Part shown: one piece after another, positions 34,920-49,060 of the stretch
Layout of the letters: the number at the start of each line of letters is the position of its first letter
Position numbering within the stretch: the first letter of the stretch is position 1
Program-made: the position numbers and the translations under genes
NCBI GenBank assembly: GCA_004352715.1
Contig: SCFE01000107.1
Location: 904,057 to 968,056 of the forward strand
Source: Hofstenia miamia
Lineage: Eukaryota > Xenacoelomorpha > Acoela
Reading direction: 5' to 3'
Length of the DNA stretch: 64,000 bases
Notes under the pieces: model-generated
What the model was told of the DNA's origin: nothing
Databases searched by the model: none
Seen by the model: the letters and a program-made list of their open reading frames with translations, nothing else

Positions 34920-35910
34920 AAGGATACCTCCTGTAGCATCATCCACATAAATCCAAAATAAGCTGCAAAACGTTGAGCAGAAGGGATTAAGATCAAAGAA
35001 GAGATGATTAAAAATATTGTAATCAAATCAATTAGAATTATTTAAGATTTATTTGTATTATGCAACTAAGAAACAATATGTGTCAAAAAAGAGATATTTG
35101 TATCTGTTGATAAAAATACTTTCTGACTGAATGACACTTTCATTATTTTCAGCTGCCATCTTGGCAGAAGTTTAAATTTGAATTGACAGGTACTTCTTTT
35201 GGATTTGCTATAAATGCACCTAGGTTAGGTGTAGGGGTTTTCTCTCAATTAGCTGACTAGCATTTCATTACTACATGTATTAAAATAATTAATTGTCAGC
35301 AAACAGTTGGATGACCAAAACCTAGGAAATATATTAATACTATTTTAGATCCAAATTGATGACCCATAAATGACTGATAAAGTGACTGTACAAGTAGTAA
35401 ATTATAAATGTAAGTTAGGAAGTTGTTCAAACAAGATATATTTAAATAAGCCAATATATTTTTGGTAATGGCTACATGTAATATTTAATGAACAACTAGT
35501 AACAAGTCAGGTTGCAAATTGATATAACACTTTCACACAATAGAGCTTAAGTTGAATTGTGTCGTGTCTTGAGTAAGCACTGAGCTAATGTAGGGCACAC
35601 ATAAACTGTATTGATTGAGCTAAGAAGTGGCACTCAACCAATGGATGGAATGGTGAAACTGGATGTGGAGATCTGCTTCAGGCAGATGCCTGTTAAAAGA
35701 TCACAACAGAGACTACCACATGGCTTCATCACCTAAATAGTGAATGGTCAATTCCAGTAACATAAGTTATTGGAAGCAACAAGTCAAGCAGTATGTAATA
35801 AGTAAATCCTTGCCTGCAAGAACACAACTAACATTATACAGTAACAGTAGATAAACAGTGATAATGCCTGGTAGAGGATATTACATGGTGACCTCCATAG
35901 TGATCTCAAC
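34920..35910 (+). repeat. 1-kb repeat, inverted partner at 56535-57650 (element 3' end / LTR region)
   Basis: Collinear with the reverse complement of 57650-56535. Shared landmarks: TGTAGCATCATCC, AATAAGCTGCAAAACGT, GCCATCTTGGCAG, AATTGACAGGTACTTCT, AGCACTGAGCTAATGTAGGG, GGATGTGGAGATC and GCCTGGTAGAGGATATTACA. In element B this region lies just past the end of ORF3, so this is probably a stray LTR and flank of the same family in the opposite orientation. Confidence 0.65.
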
Positions 35911-36174
35911 TGTTTTACTTGCTTGTATAATTCAATTCCAAAATGAATTACTGCATTTGTTCAGCATCAGAATGTGAACCAGATTCCTCTTACTCAGAAG
36001 TATAATAGTAGTTTCAGCCTTGGCATAAGCCATGTAAATTCAATGCTAGTAATATCACTACTCACACTTGTGTGCAATTCCCAAGCTCTAATTTTGATGG
36101 TTAATGTATACTTTAACTTCATGTTAATGCAGTGTAATGTTTATTATTTTCTGATATACTTGTGATGCTAGAAC

Positions 36175-36206
<32 letters not shown>

Positions 36207-36522
36207 TGTGTGTGCACCACAGCATGATTTACTGATGTCACAGTATTATAATCAATTGAAATCCAATAATAACAGGGTGAACATGCACCTTAAGCCATGC
36301 AGGCTGGATAACAGCAATGTGTATTAGTGGACTTGGTATGCAATAGTGATTTCTGATTTAATAGCTCCCTTCATTGTAATTTTGGGGATGGGTGTGATGT
36401 CCAACTTGGTGATTCCTATGGAAATAGGGTAATTCACTTGTGCATGAACTATGTGATCCCATAAGGAGTCTTAGTGGTAGATATCATGGAAGTGTTCAAT
36501 GTTAGCATCTGAAATTACTAAT

Positions 36523-37275
36523 TTAGTTGAGGTGCATTCTATGTCTATAGCAAGTTGAGAATGAGGCTTGAGTAATAGTGCCAGTTCTGATTTCAACAGT
36601 GGTAAAGCAAATTTTCATATAAGTGATGCTGTCTGTTTCCTTACATGTGAGGAATTGGTGATTTACAATTGTAGCATCAGTAGGGGTAGCTATAGTGACT
36701 TGTATCAGGTAAGTGTCCTCCTTGGTACATATCCATTCTGGTTTGGATGGTGTAATTATGGCACCTAGCTTTTCAGCATTGCTTTCTTGAATTGTTTGTA
36801 GATGTTGTGGCATTAGTGATAGTTGAGTAGACATAAAAGTTTCCTCATTAATTTGCAATTGTTGTTGTGACTGGAGGGACTGTTTGAGAATCTCAATTGG
36901 GATGTGATTTTTTCCATCTTTTTATATTATCATGTAGTTTGTTGTACAAACACTTGGGATAATTATGATTGTAGTAATTGAATAGTAGCTCCTTCTTGAT
37001 AACTAGTGGGCATTTTAGTGCTCTGTTGATGTAATCAAGCATTGAGTGCTGTTGGTGACAAAGGAGATGCAAGGTAGAAAGTAGAGCATTGGTATTGACA
37101 TTAGAGTAGAGTTTTGAGTCACAGGTTGCTCCCCACATATACTTTTTGCATGTATCTGTGAGTATGTGGATGTCTCTTGTGGCAATAGCAAGCTAATTGC
37201 TAATGATTGTTATTGGTAAGGCACCTAGTAAATTTTCTTTGCTGATGATTCATGAGTAATATTTCTTGAACATGT
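36523..37275 (-). pseudogene. element A: ORF3 C-terminal continuation, broken
   Basis: After the stop at 37276 the similarity to element B resumes in short frames: CKKYMWGATCDSKL (37138-36893; B has MRKYMWGATSETRV) and a further 111-codon piece (36858-36523) with LQTIQESNAEKLG and KETDSITYMKICFTT. This shows ORF3 was much longer than 457 codons before decay. Confidence 0.5.
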
Positions 37276-38649
37276 TTATTGCCTTGTGCTTTTACCAGAT
37301 GGAGACATAGGTAATTTAGTTCTGTATGAAAGCCAATTCTTCAATTTCAGGGAGATAGGAATGACTGACAATTTGTGGAATTTACTTTTTCTTAGTTTCT
37401 CATGAGTTTTGTGTGAAATAGGAAATTGTATTGTTGAATCTTCAGTTAGATAGCTAGGTATGAGCCATAGAGCTGAAATTGTATTGACATTCTGAGCATG
37501 TGGTTCTTCAAAGAGAGCTGTTCTAAAGTCAGTATGATCTTGTAGGTTTATGCTCTGTTGAGCATTAGTTAGGATGTGTTCAGCTGAATGACGTAGGAGC
37601 CAGATGGAGATAAAATATTGATAGTGGGCAATATTGTCTGTGGACCTGTCAGCTTTAATGTCTGACCAAATATTTTTAATCTCACTGAGCATGTTGATTG
37701 ACTGTGAAAAGGCAAAGCTAACATGAATATCTGTAATAGTTGGTGGTGCAGGTTTGCCAGCCAGTATTTCATGAGATTGTGATTGTAATAGGACTTTAAT
37801 AGCTAAACATTTGTCAACCATGAGGTGATGTAGTGGGCAGATTTGATGTAGGAATAAATTGATATGTATGAGTGTGGCAGTTGATGTTGTATTATTATTG
37901 AGGCCCAAAATCTCAAAGTTGTTTGCGTGAAGGATAAACAGATTGTCCATGCTTATTTCGAGTTCATAGATTTCAGCTCCTAATAAATGAGATTGTGTTA
38001 TGTCTGATATAATCACAATGAGCTTTATCCTGTTGGCTTTGGCAAGTTTAAAGGCAAGAGATAATTTTTCAATGAGTTTGCTATTTGAGAGTTCTTCTGT
38101 TTTCAAAAAGTATATAATGAGAATGTTTTTGAGAGATAAATTAATTTCTGGTTGCATGAACTGAGCATCTTTGTAAGTAAGCAAGCAGTTGAGGTTTGTT
38201 AAGCAATATTCTGCATTGAAGCTAATATGGACAGTGCTTCTAAAATAAGGGTGGTTCATTGAATAACACATATCATGAGTATAATATATCAGTGTGTTCA
38301 CTGCAGGGCGCATTTCAGTGTCAATGAGATAGGGGAACATGGAACAAGTAAATTTATGATTAGCCATATCCAGTTGTTTGTTGATAATGAGTTTTGTCTC
38401 CTGTGACAGGTTGGCTTCTATAATGTAATGAGCTGTTCTTGTAGAAATAAAGTATTGATAAAGTGTTTCTGAGCCTACTGTAGAGATGTGAGCATGAAGT
38501 TCTTCATGGCATTTTAGTGAGCATTGTTCTGAAACAGAGCATTGTGAGGAGATTGAGCTGAGGGGGGAGTGCAAGTGATGGTAGCATTGCTTTGACTGTG
38601 GTAAGACAATAGTTTGTAAGATAGTTTCTTCATGTATAGTAGGATCCAT
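37276..38649 (-). CDS. element A: ORF3 core, 457 codons, unknown family
   Basis: The longest open frame in the window. It is collinear with the broken frames of element B at 60576-59480. Matching landmarks: ETLYQYFISTRT / ETLHPYFMGTSK, HPYFRSTVHISFN / RPYMRSTVHVVFN, LLTYKDAQFMQPEIN / IMAYKDKIAEIPEIN, MVDKCLAIKVL / MVDLCIAIDLY, IKNIWSDIK / IQTIWKTMK, DFRTALFEEPHAQ / DFKQMIFEERNAP, and a KNWL block. An overlapping frame (38885-38514) supplies a Ser/Pro-rich N-terminal part. No signal peptide, membrane anchor, protease, polymerase or zinc-finger motif is visible, so a classical envelope protein is not supported. Confidence 0.55.
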   Translation of the reverse strand: MDPTIHEETILQTIVLPQSKQCYHHLHSPLSSISSQCSVSEQCSLKCHEELHAHISTVGSETLYQYFISTRTAHYIIEANLSQETKLIINKQLDMANHKFTCSMFPYLIDTEMRPAVNTLIYYTHDMCYSMNHPYFRSTVHISFNAEYCLTNLNCLLTYKDAQFMQPEINLSLKNILIIYFLKTEELSNSKLIEKLSLAFKLAKANRIKLIVIISDITQSHLLGAEIYELEISMDNLFILHANNFEILGLNNNTTSTATLIHINLFLHQICPLHHLMVDKCLAIKVLLQSQSHEILAGKPAPPTITDIHVSFAFSQSINMLSEIKNIWSDIKADRSTDNIAHYQYFISIWLLRHSAEHILTNAQQSINLQDHTDFRTALFEEPHAQNVNTISALWLIPSYLTEDSTIQFPISHKTHEKLRKSKFHKLSVIPISLKLKNWLSYRTKLPMSPSGKSTRQ

Positions 38650-38980
38650 TGTTTGAGTACATTTAAGAGAATGTTCAATGTCTGTTTTGGACCCCTCAAT
38701 GAATTGGCTGCCAGAGTTGTACCAGGGCAGGAACTTGGTGGGGTTGAGTGGTCACTTGAAACACCTTCACTCCCATAGTTGTACCAGAGGGACGAAGAAG
38801 GGTTCTCCACACTGACATGTATATTTGTCATGTGTGTTTGGGCTACTGTTCCCAAACTAGGTGAGTAGTTTCCACCAGCATCCAACTTGTGAGGAGGATG
38901 TGAGGGCGGATGCCTAGTTTGGAGTGGTTTTTTAATTTGATGCTTGTGACTGGAAGGGTGAGGATTTTTGGGTATTGCTG

Positions 38981-39181
38981 CTAGATTGGTGAGGTGTTGT
39001 TCTCTTCATTGATGTCAGAGCTAAATAGGTATGTGAGTTTAAGATCCTGATTGGTGGGATTTGCTATAATGTTAGGGCGTGCCTTACATTTAGGTAAAAT
39101 TTGTCTTGGTGGAGTTGGAATGTTGGTGTGTCTCAGAGGTTCATCAAACAAGTCCTCATGGACGTCATCTAACACAGGCAT
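38981..39181 (-). CDS. element A: spacer frame between integrase and ORF3
   Basis: A 66-codon open piece rich in Pro and Asn (RHTNIPTPPRQILPKC). Probably the integrase tail or the start of the third reading frame. No family recognised. Confidence 0.3.
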   Translation of the reverse strand: MPVLDDVHEDLFDEPLRHTNIPTPPRQILPKCKARPNIIANPTNQDLKLTYLFSSDINEENNTSPI

Positions 39182-39535
39182 TGTGGTGTATGTGTCATTA
39201 CTTTTTGGGACAACCTTAAATTCCTGTTTATTGTTAATTTTTGTGTGTTCAATATCCTTTATAGTTCATCTTAGTGATTAAAAATTATGGGTTATCCCAT
39301 TATCTAAGAGGGAATTGTTACATGGTAATAGCTTTGTTATAATATGAGGGCATGATCATTATGTCACTAATTTGCGAGGTTGTTTACTGTCAGACATTTG
39401 TACTGGTGTAAATGAGTAGACCTTGTCACCTTTTTGATTAGGTTCCCCATACAATCTTTTGTTGTAGTTGCAGCTTAGGTGTACAGAGCTTGTCTTATTA
39501 ATTGTGCAAATGGGTTTGTGTATATCTTGTAAATC

Positions 39536-40265
39536 TCAGACAAGATTTTTGACATAGTCATTATTGGAGACAGGCTGGTGGTGTTTATACATCATAGTTA
39601 GAAGTATAGAAGCTTTGCGGCCGTAAGTAGCTTTGAATGGTGTGAGGCCAGTTGTTGAATGAACTGATGTGTTGTAAAAGTACTCAATGTGTGGTAGTAT
39701 GGACTGCCAGTTTTTACTGCCAATTTGTGATGGTGCAATTTGGATAAGCTTAAACAGAGTTTTACTTAAATGTTCGACCCCACCATTGCTCTGTTGGTGG
39801 TAGGGGGGTATGTTCATGTGCTATTTCAAGCTGTTTAAGTAATTCCTGAGTCAATGAACCTTCAAATTGTGTGCCACAGTCAGACATAAGTGTAGTCATT
39901 GGACCAAAGTGAAGGATCCATGTATGGAGTATGGTTGTGGTGACAGTATGTGCAGTTTGATCAGTGATGGGGACCATATGTGCATATTTAGTGAAGTTGT
40001 CCACCATAGCTAGGACATATTGGTATCCCTTACTGTACTTTGATAAGTGTTCTATGTTGATGTGGACAACATCAGTTGGTCCAGATGAAGTTAGTTTCTG
40101 AAGTTCAGCATGCTACTGGGGGAAGTGTGCTGGTTTGGTTAGAATGCATGTTGTACATTTATTGATAACATCAGAGATAATGGATCTAACGCCTATGCAT
40201 ATGAATTGTGTGTTTTGTTTGCGTGATACCATTGTGGCCTCACTTAATCGAATTTTCTGGCTATG
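39536..40265 (-). pseudogene. retroviral-type integrase of element A, broken
   Basis: The - strand reads a zinc-finger remnant (CTTCILTKPA), a core starting TDVVHINIEHL and VDNFTKYAHMVPI, then TLMSDCGTQFEG (second catalytic Asp intact). After a frameshift near 39800, YHQQSNGGVEHLSKTL keeps the catalytic Glu. The expected first Asp of the DDE triad is Asn (HIN). Tail: NTSVHSTTGLTPFKATYGR, the usual Gypsy integrase motif. A stop lies just upstream of the core. Confidence 0.75.
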
Positions 40266-40517
40266 TTGCATTTGTAGTATCTGGGCAATGCGATATGGTT
40301 GTGATGTTTATCAGCAACAAAGAGGAGGCCATTTGATGTTAATTTCCAATTATACATGTTGTAATATTTAGTTAATATGTTGTTGAGTTTTGTTCGTGGG
40401 TTATTAATTTTTGCAATGATTTGTTGCAATTGCATGTCATCTGTTTGATGTTTAATTATCTCCTGTTCAGTTATTTTTTCTTTTAGGCACAATGGTAGCA
40501 ACAGGTGTCCTTGTCAA

Positions 40518-40865
40518 TCAGTGTTGATATCCGGCAGGTTTTTGTATGTTGACTGTGAGATAAAAGGAAAGGGGACTTTGTCCTGTAAGTTTTGTGGTAT
40601 CACAGTGCATTGAAGTTTCTGTTTTCTTTGTGCAGCATATCAAAGCATTTGCAATTTTCGACCTGAATGATTTCGATTTTTTCTTTGAGAGATTCGATCT
40701 TGTTTTTGAGGGAGAGTATCGTTTCTTACTGAGATTGGTTGCTGTGTTGTGATGGGGAGTCTCTTCTTGGGGTAGTGTTTTTCGCGTTTCTAGTGTTTGG
40801 CATATTCTTATACTGTTGGCTGCTGGGGGCTTGAATGAGTACGAACTTTGCAAGTTATCTAGCAC
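40518..40865 (-). CDS. element A: unassigned 115-codon frame
   Basis: Lys/Ser-rich (NLSKKRYSPSKTRSNLSKKK). It lies between the LTR trace and the integrase, where gag would begin; it could be a gag N-terminus fused by deletion to pol. No diagnostic motif. Confidence 0.25.
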   Translation of the reverse strand: MLDNLQSSYSFKPPAANSIRICQTLETRKTLPQEETPHHNTATNLSKKRYSPSKTRSNLSKKKSKSFRSKIANALICCTKKTETSMHCDTTKLTGQSPLSFYLTVNIQKPAGYQH

Positions 40866-41802
40866 TCCAATAGGTGGATAATATGGTTAACACTTCTTCA
40901 AAAAATTATCTTTTTTCGGTATTTAGTACGTTTTGGCAATGAGCTGAGTGGTACTGAGAATTGATGGCTAGTCAACTTCAGTTAAACAGGGTTCATTCTT
41001 CTGGATGATTCTTTTACCAGGATACCTTGTTGCAGAGGTACGGTTATTTATAAGCGGTGCTTGCTTGTCTTCGGGAGTCCTGTGGTGGTCGCCATGTGGC
41101 ATCGGCATGAAATCTGGTGTCATCTCAGCATGATTTGCCGATGTTTCAGTATTAGAATCAACTGAAATCTAATCATCCTTAAGCATTAAAATAATATGGG
41201 AGATCAGGTAACAGGAAGGGTGTGGCCACACTTGGCCGACCCGATACAGAGAATCTCACAAGAAAGAGTCACATTGGACGAGAGCCCTAATTTAAAAGGG
41301 AGAGAGAAAACCTAGGAGATCTTGGGTGCATGTGTAACCTACGTGCAAGTAAAATATACCTACACTCAGTGCTTCCTCAGCTCATGCAATCTAGGTGGCA
41401 GCAATAAATTAAATACATAACAACATGAAGAGCAAGTGTGAAAGCCCCTATCTCTATACCTGCCAAAGTGTTGATGGAATGAACTTGCAGAGTTGTGGCA
41501 ATGCAAGGCGCCCAGGTCGGCACTTCAAGAAATTTAGAAACGCATTTTTAGGTAAAATATGCAAGTCAAGAAAACAGAGTAAACTAAGCTGTATTGAACA
41601 GAATATTACAATCGTAGCATATTTATAAGTAATAAAACATGTAATTTGTAAACAAAAACTAACAAGATCATATGGTATAGCAAAAACAAAGGACAGGTTC
41701 CTCGCATAACCTTTACAATTGGTAATTACAAATTTGGTAAGAATGGAGTGGAAATGTTTTTTCGCCGCTGAGGTGGAGTGACACTACAATATATATATAT
41801 AT

Positions 41803-42011
41803 NNNNNNNNNNNNNNNNNNNNNNNNNNNNNNNNNNNNNNNNNNNNNNNNNNNNNNNNNNNNNNNNNNNNNNNNNNNNNNNNNNNNNNNNNNNNNNNNNN
41901 NNNNNNNNNNNNNNNNNNNNNNNNNNNNNNNNNNNNNNNNNNNNNNNNNNNNNNNNNNNNNNNNNNNNNNNNNNNNNNNNNNNNNNNNNNNNNNNNNNNN
42001 NNNNNNNNNNN
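41803..42011. other. assembly gap (209 N) inside a (TA)n array
   Basis: (TA)n at 41789-41802 and 42012-42042 flanks the gap. Coding frames spanning it (poly Tyr-Ile) are artefacts. Confidence 0.95.
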
Positions 42012-42044
<33 letters not shown>

Positions 42045-42382
42045 AATTATCATAAAGCTGCAAAAAGAAATGGCAAATGGAAAACTTGCCCTAACCCCAA
42101 CTCCAAACTTAGTAGGTTATTGAAGTCATGAAGTGAAACAGAAATTTTACAAATCCCCTAAAATTTTAGAAATGTCACTAAATTGCATAATAGTGCAATA
42201 TGGGATTTTGCAAAACGCTCAAAATTTATGAAATTGCTATTTCAATAAATTTGAGGCGTTAGTGTTAGATTATGATTGTTCCAGTAAATACACAATATAT
42301 CTCAATATTTTAGATATTTCATGAAGTAGATAACTGGTGGAACAATTGAACACATTAACCTGAAAATTAGGGATTTCAACAG

Positions 42383-42440
42383 ATTATATATATATATATA
42401 TATATATATATGGGTGTGTGTATGTGTATATATATATATA
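42383..42440. repeat. compound microsatellite (TA)n-(TG)n-(TA)n
   Basis: (TA)n at 42383-42410, GGGTGTGTGTATGTG, then (TA)n to 42440; 150 bp downstream of the CAPSL stop. Confidence 0.9.
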
Positions 42441-42592
42441 CGTGAGTAGCGATGATTATTTTATTAGAATGCGCAGGAAACACACTTTCATGCAGTTTTA
42501 TAATATATTACAGAAATATTCAAGACAATTTTTTAATAATTTCTGAAAGTCTTACAATTGAAATAATTACTCTAACTTAAATGAACAATTAG

Positions 42593-44565
<1,973 letters not shown>

Positions 44566-44984
44566 CTCTAGTTGTTTAGATGCAATCACACTGTTGGAAC
44601 TTATTCAAATATTTCAAATGCCAAAAGTGAGTTAACAGTGTTTAAACGCCTATTACATTGCAATATTTAACATTTGCATTACTCAAACGAAATTTATTCC
44701 AATATATTTAATTGTTACCTTTGCCGAAACCTAGTGAATTATATTCATTAAGAATGTTTCAAGATTAGTCTCATTCCAATTAATAGAGAGCCATTTAGCG
44801 TTCAGACTGTTCTGGATCTCCGTCTGAATATTATAATAAGAAGTATTTCTTATGGTCATTGTTTCACGTTATGGATATTACTATCATGGATTTACCTCGA
44901 AATATTTAATTTTTTCGATCAATAAATATCAATCTAGTAATAAATTACAACTATTTTCAATGTTCCATCTAGGTTCTATAACCA

Positions 44985-45235
44985 AGTTTAACAGTCTAGT
45001 ACACATGTTTAAGTGGGTTAAAACTAATAGTAAGACATTAAAGGAAATATATCTAAAATAACACCATCTGCAAATAAGTGCATGAACAATACTTTCAAGA
45101 GATATATACTTTAAGAATTCTTTTACAACAACATTATGCAAACTATGGAATGATTTACCACTATGATTAGAGAAATTTACCAGTATAACTTCATTTAAGA
45201 AGCCTTTTAGAACATAACTTACTTGCGAAACAAAA
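44985..45235 (+). pseudogene. non-LTR retrotransposon ORF2 C-terminal fragment
   Basis: + strand pieces ILSRDIYFKNSFTTTLCKLW then NDLPL, and ITSFKKPFRT then LTCET, match the usual LINE C-terminus (NSFFPRTIxxWNxLP...SLxxFKxxL). Stops interrupt it. Confidence 0.5.
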
Positions 45236-45559
45236 TGAGAAATATATATTTTTAAAAACTGCCCCGAAACTTCTGAATGTTGTTCCATTAAAATATATGT
45301 ACATAGAAGCGTGTGTACAATTTTCTAAATGTGTATATATCTTATTTCTACAAATACATAGAACAAATAAAGAATGAACTTCGGTGCAGGTCAAGTAGGT
45401 TAACGTACTTTTTTAAAATTGCTTTCAGCTTGTTTTGTTCAAGTTTGTTAATATTTTGTTTTTATATAAGTTACTTCTTGAGTAGCATATACTACATGTA
45501 TGAGGAGACCAAATATTTGTTGGGTATTAAAGTATGTCACTATAGTCTTTAGGTAATTT

Positions 45560-47290
45560 TATTTTAATTCAACTTACTGTAATTATCTCTCTTTCTCTCC
45601 CTAAAGAGAATATATATGTTAGCGTTTTAGGAAACTATGTTGTTATTGCTGCTGAAACAATCTCATTTAATTTAAAAAAATCGAATGAAAATGCAGGTGA
45701 AGAGAAAATTACTCACTATTCTGCCTTACTCTAACCCTACAAAAATCAATTTTTTATCCAAATTTAAAAATCAATGCAAACAATGTTCTCGACACAGTTA
45801 AATTTGGAATCCAGTGGAGTAATTATCAAATTTGTGTTAATCTTTTTCAAAATTGACACTTTTTGCGGCAAAAAGTGTATTAAGACATTTAATAATAATT
45901 TAGTTTTCTTTCTACTGATACTTTTCTGTGATCAAAATTGCAGTTTGAAAATAAACTATAGCAGACTAATGTTGAAAATGGACTGATCTTGCCTCGTGCG
46001 TTGTGGACTGTGCCTGGCCGAAACAAATACTCATAAAAGTTTGCAAGCTGGTCCGTTCTAAAAATAAATTAACTACCGACCCAAGTGCAGGTCACAATTT
46101 TTAGCTAATCTTGAGAAACAGTATATTTTAAAGTTCCATGGATGTTACCAGTTTGTTTTGCTGCTTGCAATTAACAAACTATTTTAGACTCTAAAATTAT
46201 ATATTGCTTTTTCCATGCACTTAATATAATTCTACTGTTTTCGTAGCATACTGATTATTGTTCTTTACACTAATACCTTATTACAGACTAAAAACTGGGA
46301 GTACTTAGTTAAATTCTACTGATAAAATTCTCATAACATATAAAATTTTCTTTCGATTATAGCTTTAGGTTTGTTACTCATTATGCAGTATCCAAGGGAA
46401 TGTTAACTATCCTCTGAAAATATTTTTAACTAAATCAGAATCCCTATGATTTCTTACGTAATTTTAGTTTTGAAGGAAATTGCAAATTGAAAGAGTTTTT
46501 ATAAAAAATTATTGGGCATGCAAGAAAATGTTTTTGAAAATTACATTTTTAGATTTTAAATATATGCTATTTAGTTTCTATGAAAATAGTTAGGAGCTAA
46601 GGCAAATTTATTGCTAAAAAGTATATAAATTCTACAAATTGACACTTGACAAAAATACTTACAAAACTATTTACATATGCATTATTAATTAAATGGCAGT
46701 TTTAAAAATAATTCGGCCATGCATTGAGTTTACTATCTATGCCCAATGATTTTTTTGTTTATGTAATAAAGTTTATTTGATATTTTTTGAAGTGTTTATA
46801 ATTTCTTCTCACATTTTATATCTATAGTTTTTCATTCCATAAGATTGAACATCTGAAATAAAATGCATCTTGACAGTTATTGATACTAAAAAGCGTTCTA
46901 CCTCTTTTATTGATTTTGATGTAATTATTAAAAAGCTTAATGAACTTAATTCATGAATTAATTTATGAATCATATATAAAGAGTGAGAATGATGAAAGTA
47001 ACTCGGGGCAATATATTATATGACGATCTTAATTGTGTTAAGACACATACTTTTCAATAAATTAAGTGTTTTAAATGCCCAGTTAAATGGTTTTGCTAGT
47101 TAGAATGTTTTGCGATGTAATATTTTGAAAAATAAATGCACAGGAGTAAAATTGACTCAAGAGAAATGAATTAATTAGTTCTATATGAGACGCTTTTCTA
47201 CATGACACAAATGGTACAAATATTTAAATCCCTTTGCCATCTTTTTCAATTCTTGAGAGAGAATAATAATCTAATTTTAAGTCATTAATA
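45560..47290. other. AT-rich DNA, nothing recognised
   Basis: Short chance frames only. Confidence 0.5.
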
Positions 47291-47346
47291 CAACGAAGTA
47301 ATTTACAGAATTACTTTGAATAATTTCGTTATTACAAATATAAATT

Positions 47347-49060
47347 TTAACATTTTCTGAAATCTTTTTTGTTTTTTACATGAAAAAATAAAAAATTGGG
47401 TTTTATCAGGATTGATTTTTGTTCATTACAATTGAAATATGTTAGGAGATTTTCAAAATCGTTTGTCAGATGTCTGGTTGCTTCAAAGGGAATGCAAGTA
47501 TCATCTGCATATGGGGAAATATTTCGGTTTACTAAGGATTTTGAAATATCATTTACATATAAACAAATAGAATGGGGCTCAATGCAGTTCCTTGGTTTAC
47601 ACCTAGATTTGTAATAGGATATTCTCAAAAAATTTTTATGAATTTTTAATTTTTGTTTGTGATTGCTTAGACAGCTCATGATAAAATTTATTGCATTGAA
47701 ATTTAAATCTTTCAATATATTTAAATTCATCGAGTTAAATCCTTTACTTAAAGTAAGATTACCACTGCAAACAAATTTAGTTTTATCATTTCTGTAATTG
47801 ATAAAATTGCATCAGATGACTGAATTTAGGTCAAAATCCAAATTTGTTATTTGATAAAATTGGATTGTCATTAATAAACTTGTACATTTGTGCAGCAAAA
47901 GTTTCAAAAAGTTTTTTTGAGAAAAGATGTGTTATGCTAATTTGTCTATAGTTTACCGGATCTAGTGAGTCTTCTTTATATATAAATGAAATATCAGATT
48001 ATTTTAAAATAGTAGAAAAGTCATTATTAATAGTGCATTTATTAAACTTCACAAGTAGGTATTCACCAAAAACAATTAATTGCTAAGCTTTGTCATAATT
48101 AGTCAAATAAAGATTAAAACGATTTAATTTCACAAATTCAATGAGTTTTTATGTGTAATGATTTTTAACATACTACCAACATCATTGGAAGTGGATCAAA
48201 GAAAATATTCATCAATAACTTAGTAAATATTAGTTCATTAAAATCATTGAAATCTAGAATAAACAACTTTCCTATTTTTGTTTTAAACTTATGGTTACTA
48301 ACATAAATGAAAAGATTATGATCACTAAGCAATTTAAAAATGTAAGTTCATATTTATTATAACAATCATATAGGAAATAGTCAAAAAATTGACAATCAAG
48401 TTGAATTGGTTTTATTAATAGTTTGAAAATATGATCAATGATTTCATTCAGTGAAATTGAGGTAATTGGAACGAAAATTTTGTGAGATATTAATAAATCT
48501 ATTTTTAAAAACTCCATATTCAATTTCTTCAATTTTATCGTAATAAAATTCAAAAATATAATTTATATTTGGATATTTAGATTATAACAAGTTTGATGCT
48601 GTAGGAATTTCAAAAGATTCTAGTTCAATCAACATAGTTTTAAATATTTCTAAATCTTCCGTGTTTGGACTCTAAAAACTTACGAATTAGTATCATTAAA
48701 CAACCACCATGTTCAGATCTATTTTTATAATTACTATAAAAATAGTTGGAATCAGGATTATATAATGTTTTCAACCTATCAGAATCTTTTAACCAGGTTT
48801 CAGTAAAAGCAGAGATTACTTTTGAGTTTTTTGAAATATTCATGTAGAGTTATATCAAACTGCCCTTTAACACAGTAACAATAATTAGAGTACCAAAAAC
48901 TGCACCTGAAAAAGTTAGTAGATCTTTAGTGAGAATTACTTGGACATAATGAATTGTAATAATGGGGTGAGATGGGAAGTTCCAATAGAACCTAGGCATT
49001 GCAGTGATGTACAAGATTTTAAATGACTGATTGTGTGATGTGTTGTAAGTTTTCAAAAGT
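47347..49060 (-). pseudogene. non-LTR retrotransposon relic (endonuclease and RT)
   Basis: On the - strand the 5' part (48843-48640) has AFTETWLKDSDRLK and a HGGCLMILI motif, as in APE-type endonucleases. The 3' part (47730-47347) has RT pieces ending in PYADDTCI (catalytic YADD box). Between them lie stops and frameshifts. A single decayed element of roughly 1.7 kb. Confidence 0.65.

Larger units (their letters stand above)
36207..41180 (-). mobile_element. Gypsy-like LTR retrotransposon A, internally deleted
   Basis: Direct repeat remnants at 36222-36270 and 41128-41176 (GCATGATTTRCYGATG... ATCAAYTGAAATC) mark LTR traces at the two ends. Reading on the - strand: an unassigned 115-codon frame (40865-40518), a decayed integrase (about 40260-39536), a spacer, and a long third frame (38885-36523). 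Gag, protease and reverse transcriptase are missing, so the copy is not autonomous. A (TA)n array borders the left end (36178-36206). Confidence 0.65.

Noticed and set aside
36568-36768. + strand frame opposite ORF3
   Set aside because: Antisense to a frame that is collinear with element B; no motif.
36523-38885. ORF3 as a classical retroviral envelope
   Set aside because: No signal peptide, fusion segment, cleavage site or membrane anchor seen in the open part.
41713-42131. Long frames of alternating Tyr-Ile through the N gap
   Set aside because: Translation of (TA)n and N; not coding. The same applies to 30544-30903 and 15997-16230.
44929-45288. 119-codon - strand frame as a host gene
   Set aside because: The opposite strand carries LINE C-terminal motifs; the - frame shows no family similarity.
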